Virus record (IMG/VR): IMGVR_UViG_3300032236_001091
Location: 1 to 44,418 of that record
Source of the DNA: a virus
Length of the DNA: 44,418 bases
Direction: 5' to 3' (one strand)
The notes under the pieces were generated by a model that made no database searches, was not told the origin of the DNA, and worked only from the letters and a program-made list of their open reading frames with translations. How positions within the stretch are numbered: position 1 is the stretch's first letter; the number at the start of each line of letters is the position of its first letter. A program made the position numbers and the translations under genes. Shown one piece after another: positions 1 to 8,112 of the stretch.

Positions 1-97
1 GATCCAAGTCGCCCGCCCGTCCGCTCGTCAGCTCGGATCCAAGTCGCCCGCCCGTCCGCTCGTCAGCTCGTCAGCTCGTCCGCTCGTCCGCTCGTCC
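1..97. repeat. Left-end tandem repeats (35-bp duplication plus 8-bp minisatellite)
   Basis: Bases 1-35 are repeated exactly at 36-70. From 58 to 97 the sequence is five tandem copies of the 8-mer GCTCGTCM (two ending in A, three in C). No credible gene lies here. Such repeats at a contig end could be a genuine terminal or intergenic minisatellite, or an assembly end artefact; the sequence alone does not decide. Confidence 0.85.
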
Positions 98-185
98 ATC
101 CGCTCCGTTCGCACAATAGGTATTATATTTAATTGCCGAATACTTGACCAGTCAGTAAAGAATGCTTTCCTAGGACAAAAGGTGT

Positions 186-260
186 AGGAGCTCGGCCGGG
201 GGGGGGTCCCTCAGGGGCGGGGGTCGATTTAATATAGCCCCCACAAAATTTTTTGGTACT
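186..260 (+). other. G-tract / hairpin region upstream of first gene
   Basis: A run of nine G (about 199-207) is followed by AGGGGCGGGGG (213-223) and a CCCCC block at 238-242. GGGGG 219-223 can pair with 238-242 around an AT-rich loop, and a T-rich stretch (249-254) follows. The 11-mer AGGGGCGGGGG recurs at 41417-41427 in another hairpin upstream of a plus-strand gene. It could be a weak terminator, a leader structure, or simple G-rich sequence. Confidence 0.4.
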
Positions 261-285
261 TTTGGATGCAACGGAGATGTACTGC

Positions 286-483
286 ATGAACCCAGAGATA
301 TTTGGTGAACCGGAATTGGAGAACCTTCGTTTTGTGGTTGGCGAGAGCGAGGGTGAGGCTATTGAGTTTGAGTTCCCTGTGGATTGTGTGCGTTTGGTGA
401 TTGGCGATGACGGGAAGGTCTTGGAGATCAAATTGATGGGAGTGGAGAAGGAAGTTGTGGACGAGATGGGGATTCGTGAGTGA
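286..483 (+). CDS. Small acidic hypothetical protein
   Basis: A 65-residue acidic protein starting MNPEIFGEPELENL. I chose ATG 286 because GGAG at 273-276 lies nine bases upstream; TTG 253 and ATG 277 are in-frame alternatives with poorer ribosome-site spacing. The protein is rich in Glu, Val and Gly with an alternating hydrophobic pattern that suggests a small beta-rich fold. It is followed 11 bases later by another small gene in the same direction, so the two are probably co-transcribed. No family is recognised. The position ahead of the capsid gene fits a head-related or packaging accessory role, but that is only context. Confidence 0.65.
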   Translation: MNPEIFGEPELENLRFVVGESEGEAIEFEFPVDCVRLVIGDDGKVLEIKLMGVEKEVVDEMGIRE

Positions 484-494
484 GGATTTGGGGT

Positions 495-689
495 ATGGCT
501 AAAAAGAATAATCACATTGATGATGCGTTGAAATTACAGGCTCAGGGCAAGCCTGCTGCGACGGTGGCGGCTGCTGGGCCGATTCCGTTGAAGATTGTGA
601 CTCAGGAGGTTTTGAAGAAGACTGAATCCGTGGCGGCGCAGGTGGAGGTGGCCAACCGAACGGAAGTGGACGGGCGCACGGAGAACTGA
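495..689 (+). CDS. Small hypothetical protein upstream of capsid gene
   Basis: A 64-residue protein starting MAKKNNHIDDALKLQAQGKP. ATG 495 is preferred over the in-frame GTG at 480 because of its purine-rich upstream sequence (GAGG and GGGG within 13 bases). The N-terminus is basic and helical, the middle is Ala/Pro rich, and the C-terminus is charged and probably disordered. No domain is recognised. It ends 241 bases before the capsid gene. No small terminase was found anywhere in the window, but this protein has no visible helix-turn-helix, so I do not call it one. Confidence 0.6.
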   Translation: MAKKNNHIDDALKLQAQGKPAATVAAAGPIPLKIVTQEVLKKTESVAAQVEVANRTEVDGRTEN

Positions 690-712
690 TCGCCCCTGTG
701 GACGCCAATACA

Positions 713-753
713 GTTATCGATAACGGGTAATTGGCTGATAATAGACAATTATC
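713..753. promoter_or_regulatory. Two palindromes upstream of capsid leader
   Basis: GTTATCGATAAC (713-724) is a perfect 12-bp palindrome. GATAAT (737-742) and ATTATC (748-753) form a second inverted repeat around AGACA. Both lie in the 241-bp non-coding gap before the capsid gene and look like protein-binding (operator) sites. GATAAT could also serve as a -10 element, but the matching -35 is weak. No regulator can be assigned. Confidence 0.35.
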
Positions 754-778
754 TTGACCAACTTACTTAGGATTAGGA

Positions 779-923
779 GGGTCGGGTCGCTATACCGAGC
801 GTAGCAACTCGGGAACCTGGCCTAAACTCGACCCCTTGGATTGGCCTACCGAGGAAAGACTCCATTGAGGCGGCATGCGTGTGCGTGCATTGCCAAGGTG
901 GAAAAATGTCGGTAATCCTTTAA
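779..923 (+). other. Structured capsid leader with five-codon mini-ORF
   Basis: GGGTCGGG (779-786) can pair with CTCGACCC (827-834), with one G-U pair. Inside it CCGAG (795-799) pairs perfectly with CTCGG (808-812). A further hairpin forms from GGCATGC and GCATTGCC near 871-893. Downstream, ATG 906 opens a five-codon frame (MSVIL) ending at 923, preceded by AAGGTGG. The capsid ATG 931 lies seven bases after this stop and has no Shine-Dalgarno site, so translational coupling is possible. It does not fold as a tRNA. Confidence 0.4.
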
Positions 924-930
924 TAATCCT

Positions 931-2205
931 ATGAGTTGTAATGTTTTTGACGCATTCGCGCAGGCGACTCAGTCGTTGGCGCAGGATGTGTATAAGCGTG
1001 CGAGCTATCGCTCGATGTGGCTGAACATGATTCAGCGTGGCGAGTATCCCCAGGGTACCGGTTTGACTCAGACTTCGTTCATTTCCGGTCCTATTGAGCC
1101 GGATGCGAGCGAAGACTGGTCCGCAGTGACGACCGCCAATGGCAGCAACGGCGGTGTTTGCGATCAGACCTACACCACGATTGACGTGGGTTTTGACTCG
1201 GTGAACTGGTCTCCGGAGCAGTTCAACCTTCAGGGGCCTGAACTCTGTAAGGACGATCTGACCTTCGATCATCGAATTGAGGCATTCCTCAATGTGTACC
1301 TTGAGAAGCTGAGCATTCGTGCCCAGCGTTCTTGGGAACGTCGTTACGAGGCTCTGTTCAGCAAGTTCTCGCTGTCGGCCGTGGCGAACGCGAGTTTTGA
1401 CATTGATTCGACGATTCCGAGCGGCGTGAACCAATTCGCTTGGAAGGTTGGATCGAGCACTGGCAAGGCCCTCAATCAGGCGACCAGCGAACTGACCCAG
1501 GAAATGCTGGATCAGGTTGCGGTGAACATGATTCGTAATGGTGCGACCAACCCGGACGAGGCTGGCTTCATCAGCTACTCTTCGGACGGCCCGGTGTTCC
1601 CGTTGTACATTGGTCTTGAGGCTTCTCAGCGCATTGCTCAGAACTCCAGCGACTTCCGCACCGACCTCCGTTACGCGGACATGGGCACCGATGGTGTTCA
1701 GACCGGTACCGGCGCGTTGCTGCTGAAGCGCATTGGTGCGAATCGTCAGATCAAGAACTTCCGGCATGTGCCGAATCTGTTCCCGCCCCGCTTTACCTAT
1801 GGTTCGGGCGTGTACAGCTATGTGGAACCGTTCGTGAAGTCGGCCAGCACGGGTACCCTCTCCAAGGGGTACAAGTGGACGGTGAATCCTAGCTGGGTTA
1901 CGGCTCCCTATGAGGCCGCGTTTGTGGCGACTCCGTGGGTGTTCAAGTCGCATGTGGTGCGTCCGGTGAATCAGGTGGGCAATCTCGCCTGGAAGCCGAC
2001 CAACTACATGGGCGAATGGATCTGGGTCACTGGTGCGTACAAGTTCCAGACGGACTCGGGCGTGCCTTGCGTTGATCCTCTGGACACCAAGGGTCGGCAT
2101 TTCGCGCAGTTCAAGCACGCGCCTGAGCCGATCTTCACGAATCAGGGCTTCACGATCTTCTTCAAGCGTTGCGCTGGCAACCTGACCACGATCACTTGTA
2201 GCTGA
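931..2205 (+). CDS. Probable major capsid protein
   Basis: A 424-residue protein, MSCNVFDAFAQATQSLAQDV onward, mixed alpha/beta with many Gly/Ser/Thr turns and no membrane segment, a normal size for an HK97-fold capsid protein. The helical N-terminus (about 1-35), a region resembling an extended loop with conserved-looking aromatics (about 60-100), and a long helix (about 105-140, with RAQRSWERRYEALFSKF) fit that fold. It stands alone between a structured leader and a strong terminator, as expected for a heavily expressed single-gene transcript. The assignment rests on size, composition, isolation and the lack of a better candidate; no signature motif is diagnostic. The scaffold gene is about 6.2 kb away on the other strand, which is unusual. 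The alternative is another abundant head protein. Confidence 0.7.
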   Translation: MSCNVFDAFAQATQSLAQDVYKRASYRSMWLNMIQRGEYPQGTGLTQTSFISGPIEPDASEDWSAVTTANGSNGGVCDQTYTTIDVGFDSVNWSPEQFNLQGPELCKDDLTFDHRIEAFLNVYLEKLSIRAQRSWERRYEALFSKFSLSAVANASFDIDSTIPSGVNQFAWKVGSSTGKALNQATSELTQEMLDQVAVNMIRNGATNPDEAGFISYSSDGPVFPLYIGLEASQRIAQNSSDFRTDLRYADMGTDGVQTGTGALLLKRIGANRQIKNFRHVPNLFPPRFTYGSGVYSYVEPFVKSASTGTLSKGYKWTVNPSWVTAPYEAAFVATPWVFKSHVVRPVNQVGNLAWKPTNYMGEWIWVTGAYKFQTDSGVPCVDPLDTKGRHFAQFKHAPEPIFTNQGFTIFFKRCAGNLTTITCS

Positions 2206-2225
2206 TCGAGGTATTTCCAAATCAG

Positions 2226-2255
2226 CCCGGAGCCTTCATTGGTTCCGGGTTTTTT
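2226..2255 (+). terminator. Rho-independent terminator after capsid gene
   Basis: CCCGGAGCC (2226-2234) pairs with GGTTCCGGG (2241-2249) with one G-T wobble, a six-base loop and a following run of six T. It begins 20 bases after the capsid stop and would isolate a strong capsid transcript. Confidence 0.9.
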
Positions 2256-2308
2256 GTTTTTCGAAGTGGCTGTCGCAATTTGCTATTGATAGGTGGGGTT
2301 GAATATCG

Positions 2309-2617
2309 TTGAATGATTTCGACATGAAGAAGTCCGCCGGAAAATACAGCTATCCCGAGTTCGACATTCCCAAGGGGTTCCAGACTCCGGAGAACCTGGC
2401 CAACGATGCCGAGTTCGAATCGCTCGCGACGGTGCGGCTGAAGGGTGACGGCAAGGCTTGCATTGTGGCGTTGGACGGAACCCCTCTTGGGCCGGACATC
2501 GGCGATGAGAAGTCTGGCGAGGCGAAGGAATCGAACGCGACGGATGATCGTCCCGGTTTCGTTCAGGTGGCGATGGGCGCGATGCGAGGCGGCGGCCAGG
2601 CGGGCGGCGGAATGTAA
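2309..2617 (+). CDS. Small hypothetical structural-region protein
   Basis: A 102-residue protein using TTG 2309, which has AGGTGGGG upstream; ATG 2324 gives a 97-residue alternative. It has a charged N-terminus, a short middle region that may form strands (ATVRLKGDGKACIVALDG), a disordered acidic stretch and a Gly-rich tail (GAMRGGGQAGGGM). No family is recognised. It is followed 12 bases later by a gene with a good AAGGAG site, so both probably share a transcript. The position just after the capsid gene suggests a minor head protein, by context only. Confidence 0.65.
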   Translation: MNDFDMKKSAGKYSYPEFDIPKGFQTPENLANDAEFESLATVRLKGDGKACIVALDGTPLGPDIGDEKSGEAKESNATDDRPGFVQVAMGAMRGGGQAGGGM

Positions 2618-2629
2618 GGAGTTTTCAAT

Positions 2630-3058
2630 ATGCCTACTATTTCTTGTACAACGGCGGAATCGGTCATCAATTCGGCTGGAGCGTTCGGATGCAAGAGCGT
2701 GAACCAGCAGAAGCTGGCATCTCTTGGTTATCTGGCGGCGATTGCCGAGGGCGTGGGAAACAGTCCGTCTGGCGTTTACGCGAACAGTTCGAACGGCGTG
2801 AAGAGCGGCGCGGGCGATGCGATCCAGTCCAATCTTAGCCGCACGGATATCCAGATTCAGAATCAGGGAACGAACGTGCTGTATGTGAAGTTTGGCACGG
2901 GATGCACAACGACCAATTACGATCTGATTCTTGTGTCCTGCACGGCGGCTGCGGACGGCAAGGGCGGGTTTTATTCGAACACCGGATATACCGGAATCGT
3001 GTCGGTGGCTGGAACTTCCCCGAGCTATACGATCACTGAGTTTGTCGCTTTTGCTTAA
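2630..3058 (+). CDS. Hypothetical protein, possible capsid decoration protein
   Basis: A 142-residue Ser/Gly/Thr-rich protein with five cysteines and no signal peptide or membrane segment. Its second half has regular short hydrophobic strands (TDIQIQNQGTNVLYVKFGTG, then YDLILVSC and YTITEFVAFA), suggesting a compact beta-sandwich. AAGGAG lies nine bases before ATG 2630, one of the clearer Shine-Dalgarno sites in the window. It sits two genes after the capsid gene. A beta-sandwich of this size there fits a decoration or head-surface protein; that is inference. Confidence 0.65.
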   Translation: MPTISCTTAESVINSAGAFGCKSVNQQKLASLGYLAAIAEGVGNSPSGVYANSSNGVKSGAGDAIQSNLSRTDIQIQNQGTNVLYVKFGTGCTTTNYDLILVSCTAAADGKGGFYSNTGYTGIVSVAGTSPSYTITEFVAFA

Positions 3059-3073
3059 TCCTTTTTACTTCTT

Positions 3074-4351
3074 ATGCCTGGCAAAATCTTTCTTGCGACT
3101 CCGGGTAGCGGCGGCGGTTCGAGTTATCCGTACACCCCTGCGGACGTGGCAGGGTCCACTGGCCCACTGACTGTACTGGGTGGAACGCTCACGGGTGCTT
3201 CGAATCCCGTAGTGAATCTGAGCCAGACGTGGAACAACGTGGCGACCACGTTCACGGGCGAACTCATCAACATCACCGACACGGCAAGCAACGCTGCTTC
3301 GCTTCTTCAGGACTGGCAGGTTGGTGGTGTGAGTAAGGCTAAAATAAACAAGAATGGTGAAATAACTCTTTCTTCAAATGGACTTGTCACTGCTCCAACT
3401 ATTGTTTTTGGAGGAAGAGGAGCAAATTATGGGTTTTTCAGTTCAGGAACTTCTTCTATTTCAATATCATTAGCTGGTGTACAAACGCATCAATTTTGGA
3501 CAGATGGTTCACTGTATCTTGGCGGAACTGTTGCTGAATTTAAAATTCCTTCAGGTGGATGGATTGATTGGAATGCTGATACTTATTTGTACCGAGACGC
3601 CGCTCAAACCATCGCCCAGCGCAACGGTGTAAATGCCCAAGGTTTCCGCGTTTACAACACCTACACCGACGCGAGCAATTATGAGCGCGGAGTGTTTGAT
3701 TGGCAGACAAATGCCAATATTCTTACCATTGGAGCTAAAGCTGCAGGCACTGGAACAGTTCGTCCTGTATTTTTTGATGCTGCAAGCTATCAATGGTATC
3801 TTAGCGGCAGTAGCACTAACGGGCTACAGATGGGTGGCGGAAATCTGAATCCCATTGCAGATGCAGGTGTTAATCTTGGAACTGCTTCAAATCGTTTTAA
3901 CACTCTTACGGTTAAATCTTTTGCCAAAATTACCGGAGCTGCGTCTGTCATTGAAGCCTGGAACACCGATGCAGCGACTTCCACGGTCAATTACGAAAAG
4001 GGTGTATTTGATTGGGCTACTACTGCGAACGTATTGACGATTGGAAACGCAAAAGGCGGTACAGGCAACAACCGCAGCGTCAGTTTGGTTGCAACGGGAG
4101 CACTTAATCTGCTTTCAAACATTGCCGCAAGCACAAACACCGGACAACAGATTGATGTCAACGGAAATTTGTGTCCTCAGACAACTGGAAGTACTACTGC
4201 CACTGGTCGATTTATTTGCCTTCAATCTGGCCCAGGAGCACCTACAGGTGTACCCGCTCCATCACAAGGTGTGGCTGTTTACATTGATACCACCAATTCT
4301 AAGTTCTACGCCTATATCGGTGCAGCGTGGAAAGGTGTGGTTCTCGTATAA
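3074..4351 (+). CDS. Tail fibre / receptor-binding protein with internal repeats
   Basis: A 425-residue Gly/Thr/Ser/Asn-rich fibre-type protein. Two related segments, near residues 200-240 (NYERGVFDWQTNANILTIG) and 309-340 (NYEKGVFDWATTANVLTIG), repeat a pattern seen in trimeric phage fibre shafts, each followed by a GTG turn. The C-terminus ends in a VYIDTTNSKFYAYIGAAWKG segment typical of fibre tips. Bases 3330-3590 are visibly more AT-rich than the flanks, which suggests a swapped module. There is no Shine-Dalgarno site. It lies directly before a small gene and the large spike, so this is a host-recognition locus. Confidence 0.75.
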   Translation: MPGKIFLATPGSGGGSSYPYTPADVAGSTGPLTVLGGTLTGASNPVVNLSQTWNNVATTFTGELINITDTASNAASLLQDWQVGGVSKAKINKNGEITLSSNGLVTAPTIVFGGRGANYGFFSSGTSSISISLAGVQTHQFWTDGSLYLGGTVAEFKIPSGGWIDWNADTYLYRDAAQTIAQRNGVNAQGFRVYNTYTDASNYERGVFDWQTNANILTIGAKAAGTGTVRPVFFDAASYQWYLSGSSTNGLQMGGGNLNPIADAGVNLGTASNRFNTLTVKSFAKITGAASVIEAWNTDAATSTVNYEKGVFDWATTANVLTIGNAKGGTGNNRSVSLVATGALNLLSNIAASTNTGQQIDVNGNLCPQTTGSTTATGRFICLQSGPGAPTGVPAPSQGVAVYIDTTNSKFYAYIGAAWKGVVLV

Positions 4352-4375
4352 TGTCATTTAATAAATTTAGAAATT

Positions 4376-4651
4376 ATGGACATCTCGCTAACTCTTACTG
4401 ACGCCCAGCAGAAGGGCTTGGAATACGTCACAAATCTGGCCAACAAGGGCAAGGATGACTCTGACAAGATAACTCCTGAGCAGTACGCCACCAACGCGCT
4501 TGTTGCTGCGCTCAATTCGTATGCTGCACAGCGTTCTGCCGTTAGAACCCAGTATGGTCTTGGTCTCTACACGAACGCTGATCCGTCTTTGAAAGCCGAT
4601 ATTGATGGCAAGCTGGGTTTGATGAGCGATTTCCCGACCGGTAACGAATAA
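4376..4651 (+). CDS. Small hypothetical protein between fibre and spike
   Basis: A 91-residue protein, MDISLTLTDAQQKGLEYVTN onward, mostly alpha-helical and charged, with no membrane segment. The DAQQKGLEYVTNLANKGK and ITPEQYATNALVAALNSY segments resemble the small helical proteins often found beside phage fibres, but I do not recognise a family with confidence. It starts 24 bases after the fibre gene behind an AT-rich leader without a Shine-Dalgarno site and ends 12 bases before the spike gene. It could be a fibre chaperone or a minor structural protein. Confidence 0.65.
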   Translation: MDISLTLTDAQQKGLEYVTNLANKGKDDSDKITPEQYATNALVAALNSYAAQRSAVRTQYGLGLYTNADPSLKADIDGKLGLMSDFPTGNE

Positions 4652-4663
4652 CGGACAAACAAA

Positions 4664-7306
4664 ATGAGCGGCGGAGTCTCAACCCCGGCGACCCCGTACA
4701 ACCCGACCCCTACGACCTGGCGCGTTCCGGGTGAGGGGTCGTATTTGTCCATACTTCCATCACCTCAACGCTTGTCGATGGGGCTTGGTCCGAATGACAT
4801 CAATCGGATCATCGGTGATACAACGAATCGAGCTTACCAGATATGGAACGGCACACGATTCACGGACATGAACAACGAGTTCGTGGACGTTCGAATGTAC
4901 GGTGCGGTGGGGGACGGATATGCAAACGATACTCAGGCACTCAAGAATGCCTTGGATTCGGGCTGCAAGAACATTTGCTTTCCAAAAGGCTACACATTCC
5001 GGTTGAGCAATGTGGATGATATTTACGCGCCTTATTACGTCGATATTCCCGATGGGGTGGTTTTCAAGATCGACGGCACGCTGATTGGCACTGCGGGAAA
5101 GAGCATCACGTTCAATATTCTTGGCAGTTTTGGAGCATTTGGGACAGGCACAATTCAGATCGCGCAAGGCGGTGACGCTCGGGTGTTCTTTTTCAGAACT
5201 GGTGTGGTGTGGTTCCGTGGGCTGACGTTCAAGGGCATCGCTCCGAACGTGAACCCTTGGTACTTGGTCTGCACAGATCCAGGGTCGGGCACTCTGGATT
5301 CGCTGACCATAGTCGATTGCCGGTTCATTAACTACTGCGGGTACGGGTATTTGCGGGAAGTGAACAAATCGGTGGCTTCGACTCATTCTGTGTCGGAGAC
5401 AATCATCGCCAACTGCTATTTCGACACGATTTACAACGGTTGTGGCATTCTCATCAACGCAACGAATGGCAAAGATCGGAGCATTTCGATCATTGGCAAC
5501 GTGTTCAAAAACGTGATTGGGGATGTGTACGGTTCGATTTTCGCTGGGTTTCCTATAGCGATTGCGGGATACGGTTCGATTGTTAATCCATTGCCATTTG
5601 TACCGTCCAGCGCGGCCTCAAACATCTTGGTGGCCAACAACAACATCTCCAGTGCGCGGACAGGTATTCACTTTGAATACTGCAACAATATCATTTCAAC
5701 TGGGAATTCAATTAACGACATCAATGATTCGTATTACCCGAACGGAACTGAAAGCAACGGCATCGTGCTCTACGGATGTTCGAATTGGTTAAGCCTGGGC
5801 GATTTCATTCGTGGTGTAACCGGCGACAACATTTACGCCTACGGCTTTAGGGCGTCAGGCGGATATGCCAGTGCGTATCAGCAGTCCAACAGGGATTTTT
5901 CGATCAAGTCGGCCACGTTGGAGGATGCCTCGTTCTTCATTGAGCAACAGGTGCCGGTCAATGCGATCAGCGGTGTTCCTGCTTACGAGATGACGACCTC
6001 GTCGGTGTGCAATTTTGAGGGGAACAGCACAATTCGCGGGTGCGCTCGGTTTCAGGTTACCGGCACGTTGGATTGCAAGGACAACAATCTGGTAGCTCCG
6101 CTTTCGTCCTCTTCGTTGACGGTGTTGTCGTATTACCGGAATGCGAATTTCTCCACGCTTTCGGTCAAAGCGCAGAACAACAACGTGGGCATTTTCGTGG
6201 AGGACGTTGTGGCAATTGTGGGTGTCGGATCCGGGTTCGACGCTCAGTACGCCACGATCACCAATGTGGTGTACTACGGAAATCAGGGTCCGTACAGCGT
6301 CACAACGGTTCAACGAGCAGCGAATGTGGCTACGCTGACGCTTACGGGAGACATTACCGTGCCCATTGGTGCCCCGATCACCGTGGCGGGTGTTGGATCA
6401 GGGTTTGACGTGGCAAATGCCGTGGTGACGGCAAATACTCGCGGCGCAATCACTTCTACCGTGTCCTACGCAAACGTGGGCGCGAATACGGGGCCTTCGT
6501 CCGGAACCGGGACGCTCACGATTCCGTTCAACGTACAAATAACTTATGCCGATACGGGAGCTAATGTGGCCACGACGGCGGCAACTGCTGGAACGGTGCT
6601 GAACATGGTCAAAGCGTTGGTAATCGACGCTAAGCCGAACTACACGGGCAATTCGGACTACGATTCGTATTACCGGTTGAACATGGAAGTGACCGGAAAC
6701 ACCGCAAAAACGGTGTACGGCGGAAGCTCGTTCAGCCTGCGTAATGTGACGCAGTACATGACCTCGGCAGGCACGTTTGCGTCCAACGGTCGGCTTCCGG
6801 CAAACATTAACATCAACTTCATCGCCAACAACTTTGGAGCCGACACTCAGGCTTCATCGACTTGGCCGGTGAACAACGCAAACCGGGTGTTTTACACTTC
6901 TCAGTCTGCGGTGCCTACCGGCGTTGAGTTCTGCATCGGTGACCAGTGCTCAATCAACATCGGTGGTGGTGGCGCACACAAGAACTACATCTGCTCTGTT
7001 AACGGGTACGTTGGCGTGCTGGCGGATACGTTCACGATTGTCTCGGCAACGGCTGGCACGCTCAAAAAGGCTGGCGCATATTCCTGGATCACTTATCCTC
7101 CGATCTACTCGCTCGGTGAGGAGATTCAGGTGACCAACGGAACCAACACGTTGATCGGAATCTGCACGAAGATTCAACTGTCGGGTGCGGACCAGATTAT
7201 GACTCTGGTCGATCCGGCAACGGGGTCTCCGTTGGATCTGACACCCGTGTCCGGCGGTGCCCCCGCAATCCAGCCTTACCGAGTCGCGTCGTTCGTACTG
7301 TTCTAA
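4664..7306 (+). CDS. Tailspike with pectate-lyase-like beta-helix
   Basis: An 880-residue spike. Residues 75-97 (VDVRMYGAVGDGYANDTQAL) match the pectate-lyase-3 / right-handed beta-helix entry motif. Short repeating strands typical of a parallel beta-helix (NNNISSARTGIHFEYC and similar) run to about residue 520. Two related downstream repeats contain GVGSGFD (about 525 and 580), followed by a C-terminal trimerisation or receptor-binding region. Residues 1-70 are probably the virion-anchor domain. Such spikes bind or cleave host surface polysaccharide; no catalytic residues can be assigned here. The leader is A/C-rich (ACGGACAAACAAA) with little Shine-Dalgarno character. Confidence 0.85.
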   Translation: MSGGVSTPATPYNPTPTTWRVPGEGSYLSILPSPQRLSMGLGPNDINRIIGDTTNRAYQIWNGTRFTDMNNEFVDVRMYGAVGDGYANDTQALKNALDSGCKNICFPKGYTFRLSNVDDIYAPYYVDIPDGVVFKIDGTLIGTAGKSITFNILGSFGAFGTGTIQIAQGGDARVFFFRTGVVWFRGLTFKGIAPNVNPWYLVCTDPGSGTLDSLTIVDCRFINYCGYGYLREVNKSVASTHSVSETIIANCYFDTIYNGCGILINATNGKDRSISIIGNVFKNVIGDVYGSIFAGFPIAIAGYGSIVNPLPFVPSSAASNILVANNNISSARTGIHFEYCNNIISTGNSINDINDSYYPNGTESNGIVLYGCSNWLSLGDFIRGVTGDNIYAYGFRASGGYASAYQQSNRDFSIKSATLEDASFFIEQQVPVNAISGVPAYEMTTSSVCNFEGNSTIRGCARFQVTGTLDCKDNNLVAPLSSSSLTVLSYYRNANFSTLSVKAQNNNVGIFVEDVVAIVGVGSGFDAQYATITNVVYYGNQGPYSVTTVQRAANVATLTLTGDITVPIGAPITVAGVGSGFDVANAVVTANTRGAITSTVSYANVGANTGPSSGTGTLTIPFNVQITYADTGANVATTAATAGTVLNMVKALVIDAKPNYTGNSDYDSYYRLNMEVTGNTAKTVYGGSSFSLRNVTQYMTSAGTFASNGRLPANININFIANNFGADTQASSTWPVNNANRVFYTSQSAVPTGVEFCIGDQCSINIGGGGAHKNYICSVNGYVGVLADTFTIVSATAGTLKKAGAYSWITYPPIYSLGEEIQVTNGTNTLIGICTKIQLSGADQIMTLVDPATGSPLDLTPVSGGAPAIQPYRVASFVLF

Positions 7307-7323
7307 CCAAAATCAAAAAAATC

Positions 7324-7521
7324 ATGGCATTCGAAACAAAACTCAGCGAGCAGCACACCAATCAAGTCGTCGCACTCCTCGACCAGGCCGTTCGCGCTGG
7401 CGGAATTCAAACCGCACGCATCGCTCTTCCAATCGTCGATTCGCTTTCGGAACAGGTGACCAAATACAACGAAAGCCTTGTTCCCAAAACCGATTGCGTT
7501 AAGGATCCTGTCGGGCAGTAA
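7324..7521 (+). CDS. Small hypothetical protein after tailspike
   Basis: A 65-residue mainly helical protein, MAFETKLSEQHTNQVVALLD onward, with no transmembrane stretch and one cysteine near the end. The leader is extremely A-rich (AACCAAAATCAAAAAAATC) and lacks a Shine-Dalgarno site. It sits between the spike and the holin-like genes, so it may belong to either the lysis or the spike module. No family is recognised. Confidence 0.6.
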   Translation: MAFETKLSEQHTNQVVALLDQAVRAGGIQTARIALPIVDSLSEQVTKYNESLVPKTDCVKDPVGQ

Positions 7522-7542
7522 TTTCTTCTCGCCTTAAGCCTT

Positions 7543-7740
7543 ATGGAGCAGCATAAAGACATCGCCATGGATACAGCCAAAGCAGCGGTGCCCATCGCGG
7601 GCGGTGTATTTATGCAATGGATCCATACTCACGATCAACAAATCACCGAATTGACCCATCTTTTCGGCCTGATTTCCGTGATTTTGGGTCTTGTTTGGTA
7701 CGCTTATCGGTTTTGGAAGGACATCAGAAACAACAAATAA
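7543..7740 (+). CDS. Single-TM holin-like protein
   Basis: A 65-residue protein with one clear membrane segment (about 39-58, HLFGLISVILGLVWYAYRFW) and a short basic tail (KDIRNNK). The N-terminal half is polar with a weakly hydrophobic stretch (AAVPIAGGVFMQWI) that could be a second amphipathic segment. It opens a block of small membrane proteins that ends with a spanin pair, the usual order holin-holin-spanins. It could be the holin or an antiholin for the next gene. Confidence 0.65.
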   Translation: MEQHKDIAMDTAKAAVPIAGGVFMQWIHTHDQQITELTHLFGLISVILGLVWYAYRFWKDIRNNK

Positions 7741-7749
7741 CACAAGTTT

Positions 7750-8109
7750 ATGGCAGACTCTATTGACCCCTCAGTTTCCAAACTCGTCGGTGACGCAGGA
7801 ATTGCAGCCAAGGATATCAAAGACGGCATTGCCGCTTACAAGTCCGGAGGTTTTCCCGCTGTTGCCGCGCTTTCGCCCACTCTTGTGCCCCATATTCGGG
7901 ACATTGTGTCCGACGTGAAGGATGCCGTTCCCGCGATCAAAACCGGATACAAGACCACCGAGTTTTGGCTGATCGTGGCATTCGGAATCGCCAACGCCAT
8001 CGTCCCGGTTATCACCGGAAAGCCTCTCCCGTTCAGCGTGGACGGTTCCCTTGCCGCCGTGCTTTCCATTTACGCCATTGTGCGGGCCATCCTGAAGAAG
8101 GGTGCCTGA
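7750..8109 (+). CDS. Two-TM holin-like protein
   Basis: A 119-residue protein with a soluble N-terminal half and two membrane segments, about 72-90 (FWLIVAFGIANAIVPVITG) and 97-114 (SLAAVLSIYAIVRAILKK), ending in a basic KKGA tail. This is a common holin topology: both membrane segments sit toward the C-terminus with a short loop. It lies nine bases after the single-TM gene and three bases before the next gene. Together they probably release the lysis enzyme, although no endolysin is adjacent. Confidence 0.7.
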   Translation: MADSIDPSVSKLVGDAGIAAKDIKDGIAAYKSGGFPAVAALSPTLVPHIRDIVSDVKDAVPAIKTGYKTTEFWLIVAFGIANAIVPVITGKPLPFSVDGSLAAVLSIYAIVRAILKKGA

Positions 8110-8112
8110 TTC

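Noticed and set aside
129-515. 128-codon minus-strand frame at the left end
   Set aside because: Ser/Thr/Pro-rich shadow of the two small plus-strand genes and the G-tract; no ribosome site.
779-834. Possible tRNA in the capsid leader
   Set aside because: Arms do not form a cloverleaf; no T-loop, anticodon arm or CCA-type acceptor is found. Kept only as a structured leader.
790-2220. Long 476-codon open frame on the minus strand
   Set aside because: It is antisense to the capsid gene, Arg/His-rich with no fold, and exists because capsid codon use keeps that frame open.
4760-5386. 208-codon minus-strand frame
   Set aside because: Antisense to the tailspike; composition is not protein-like.
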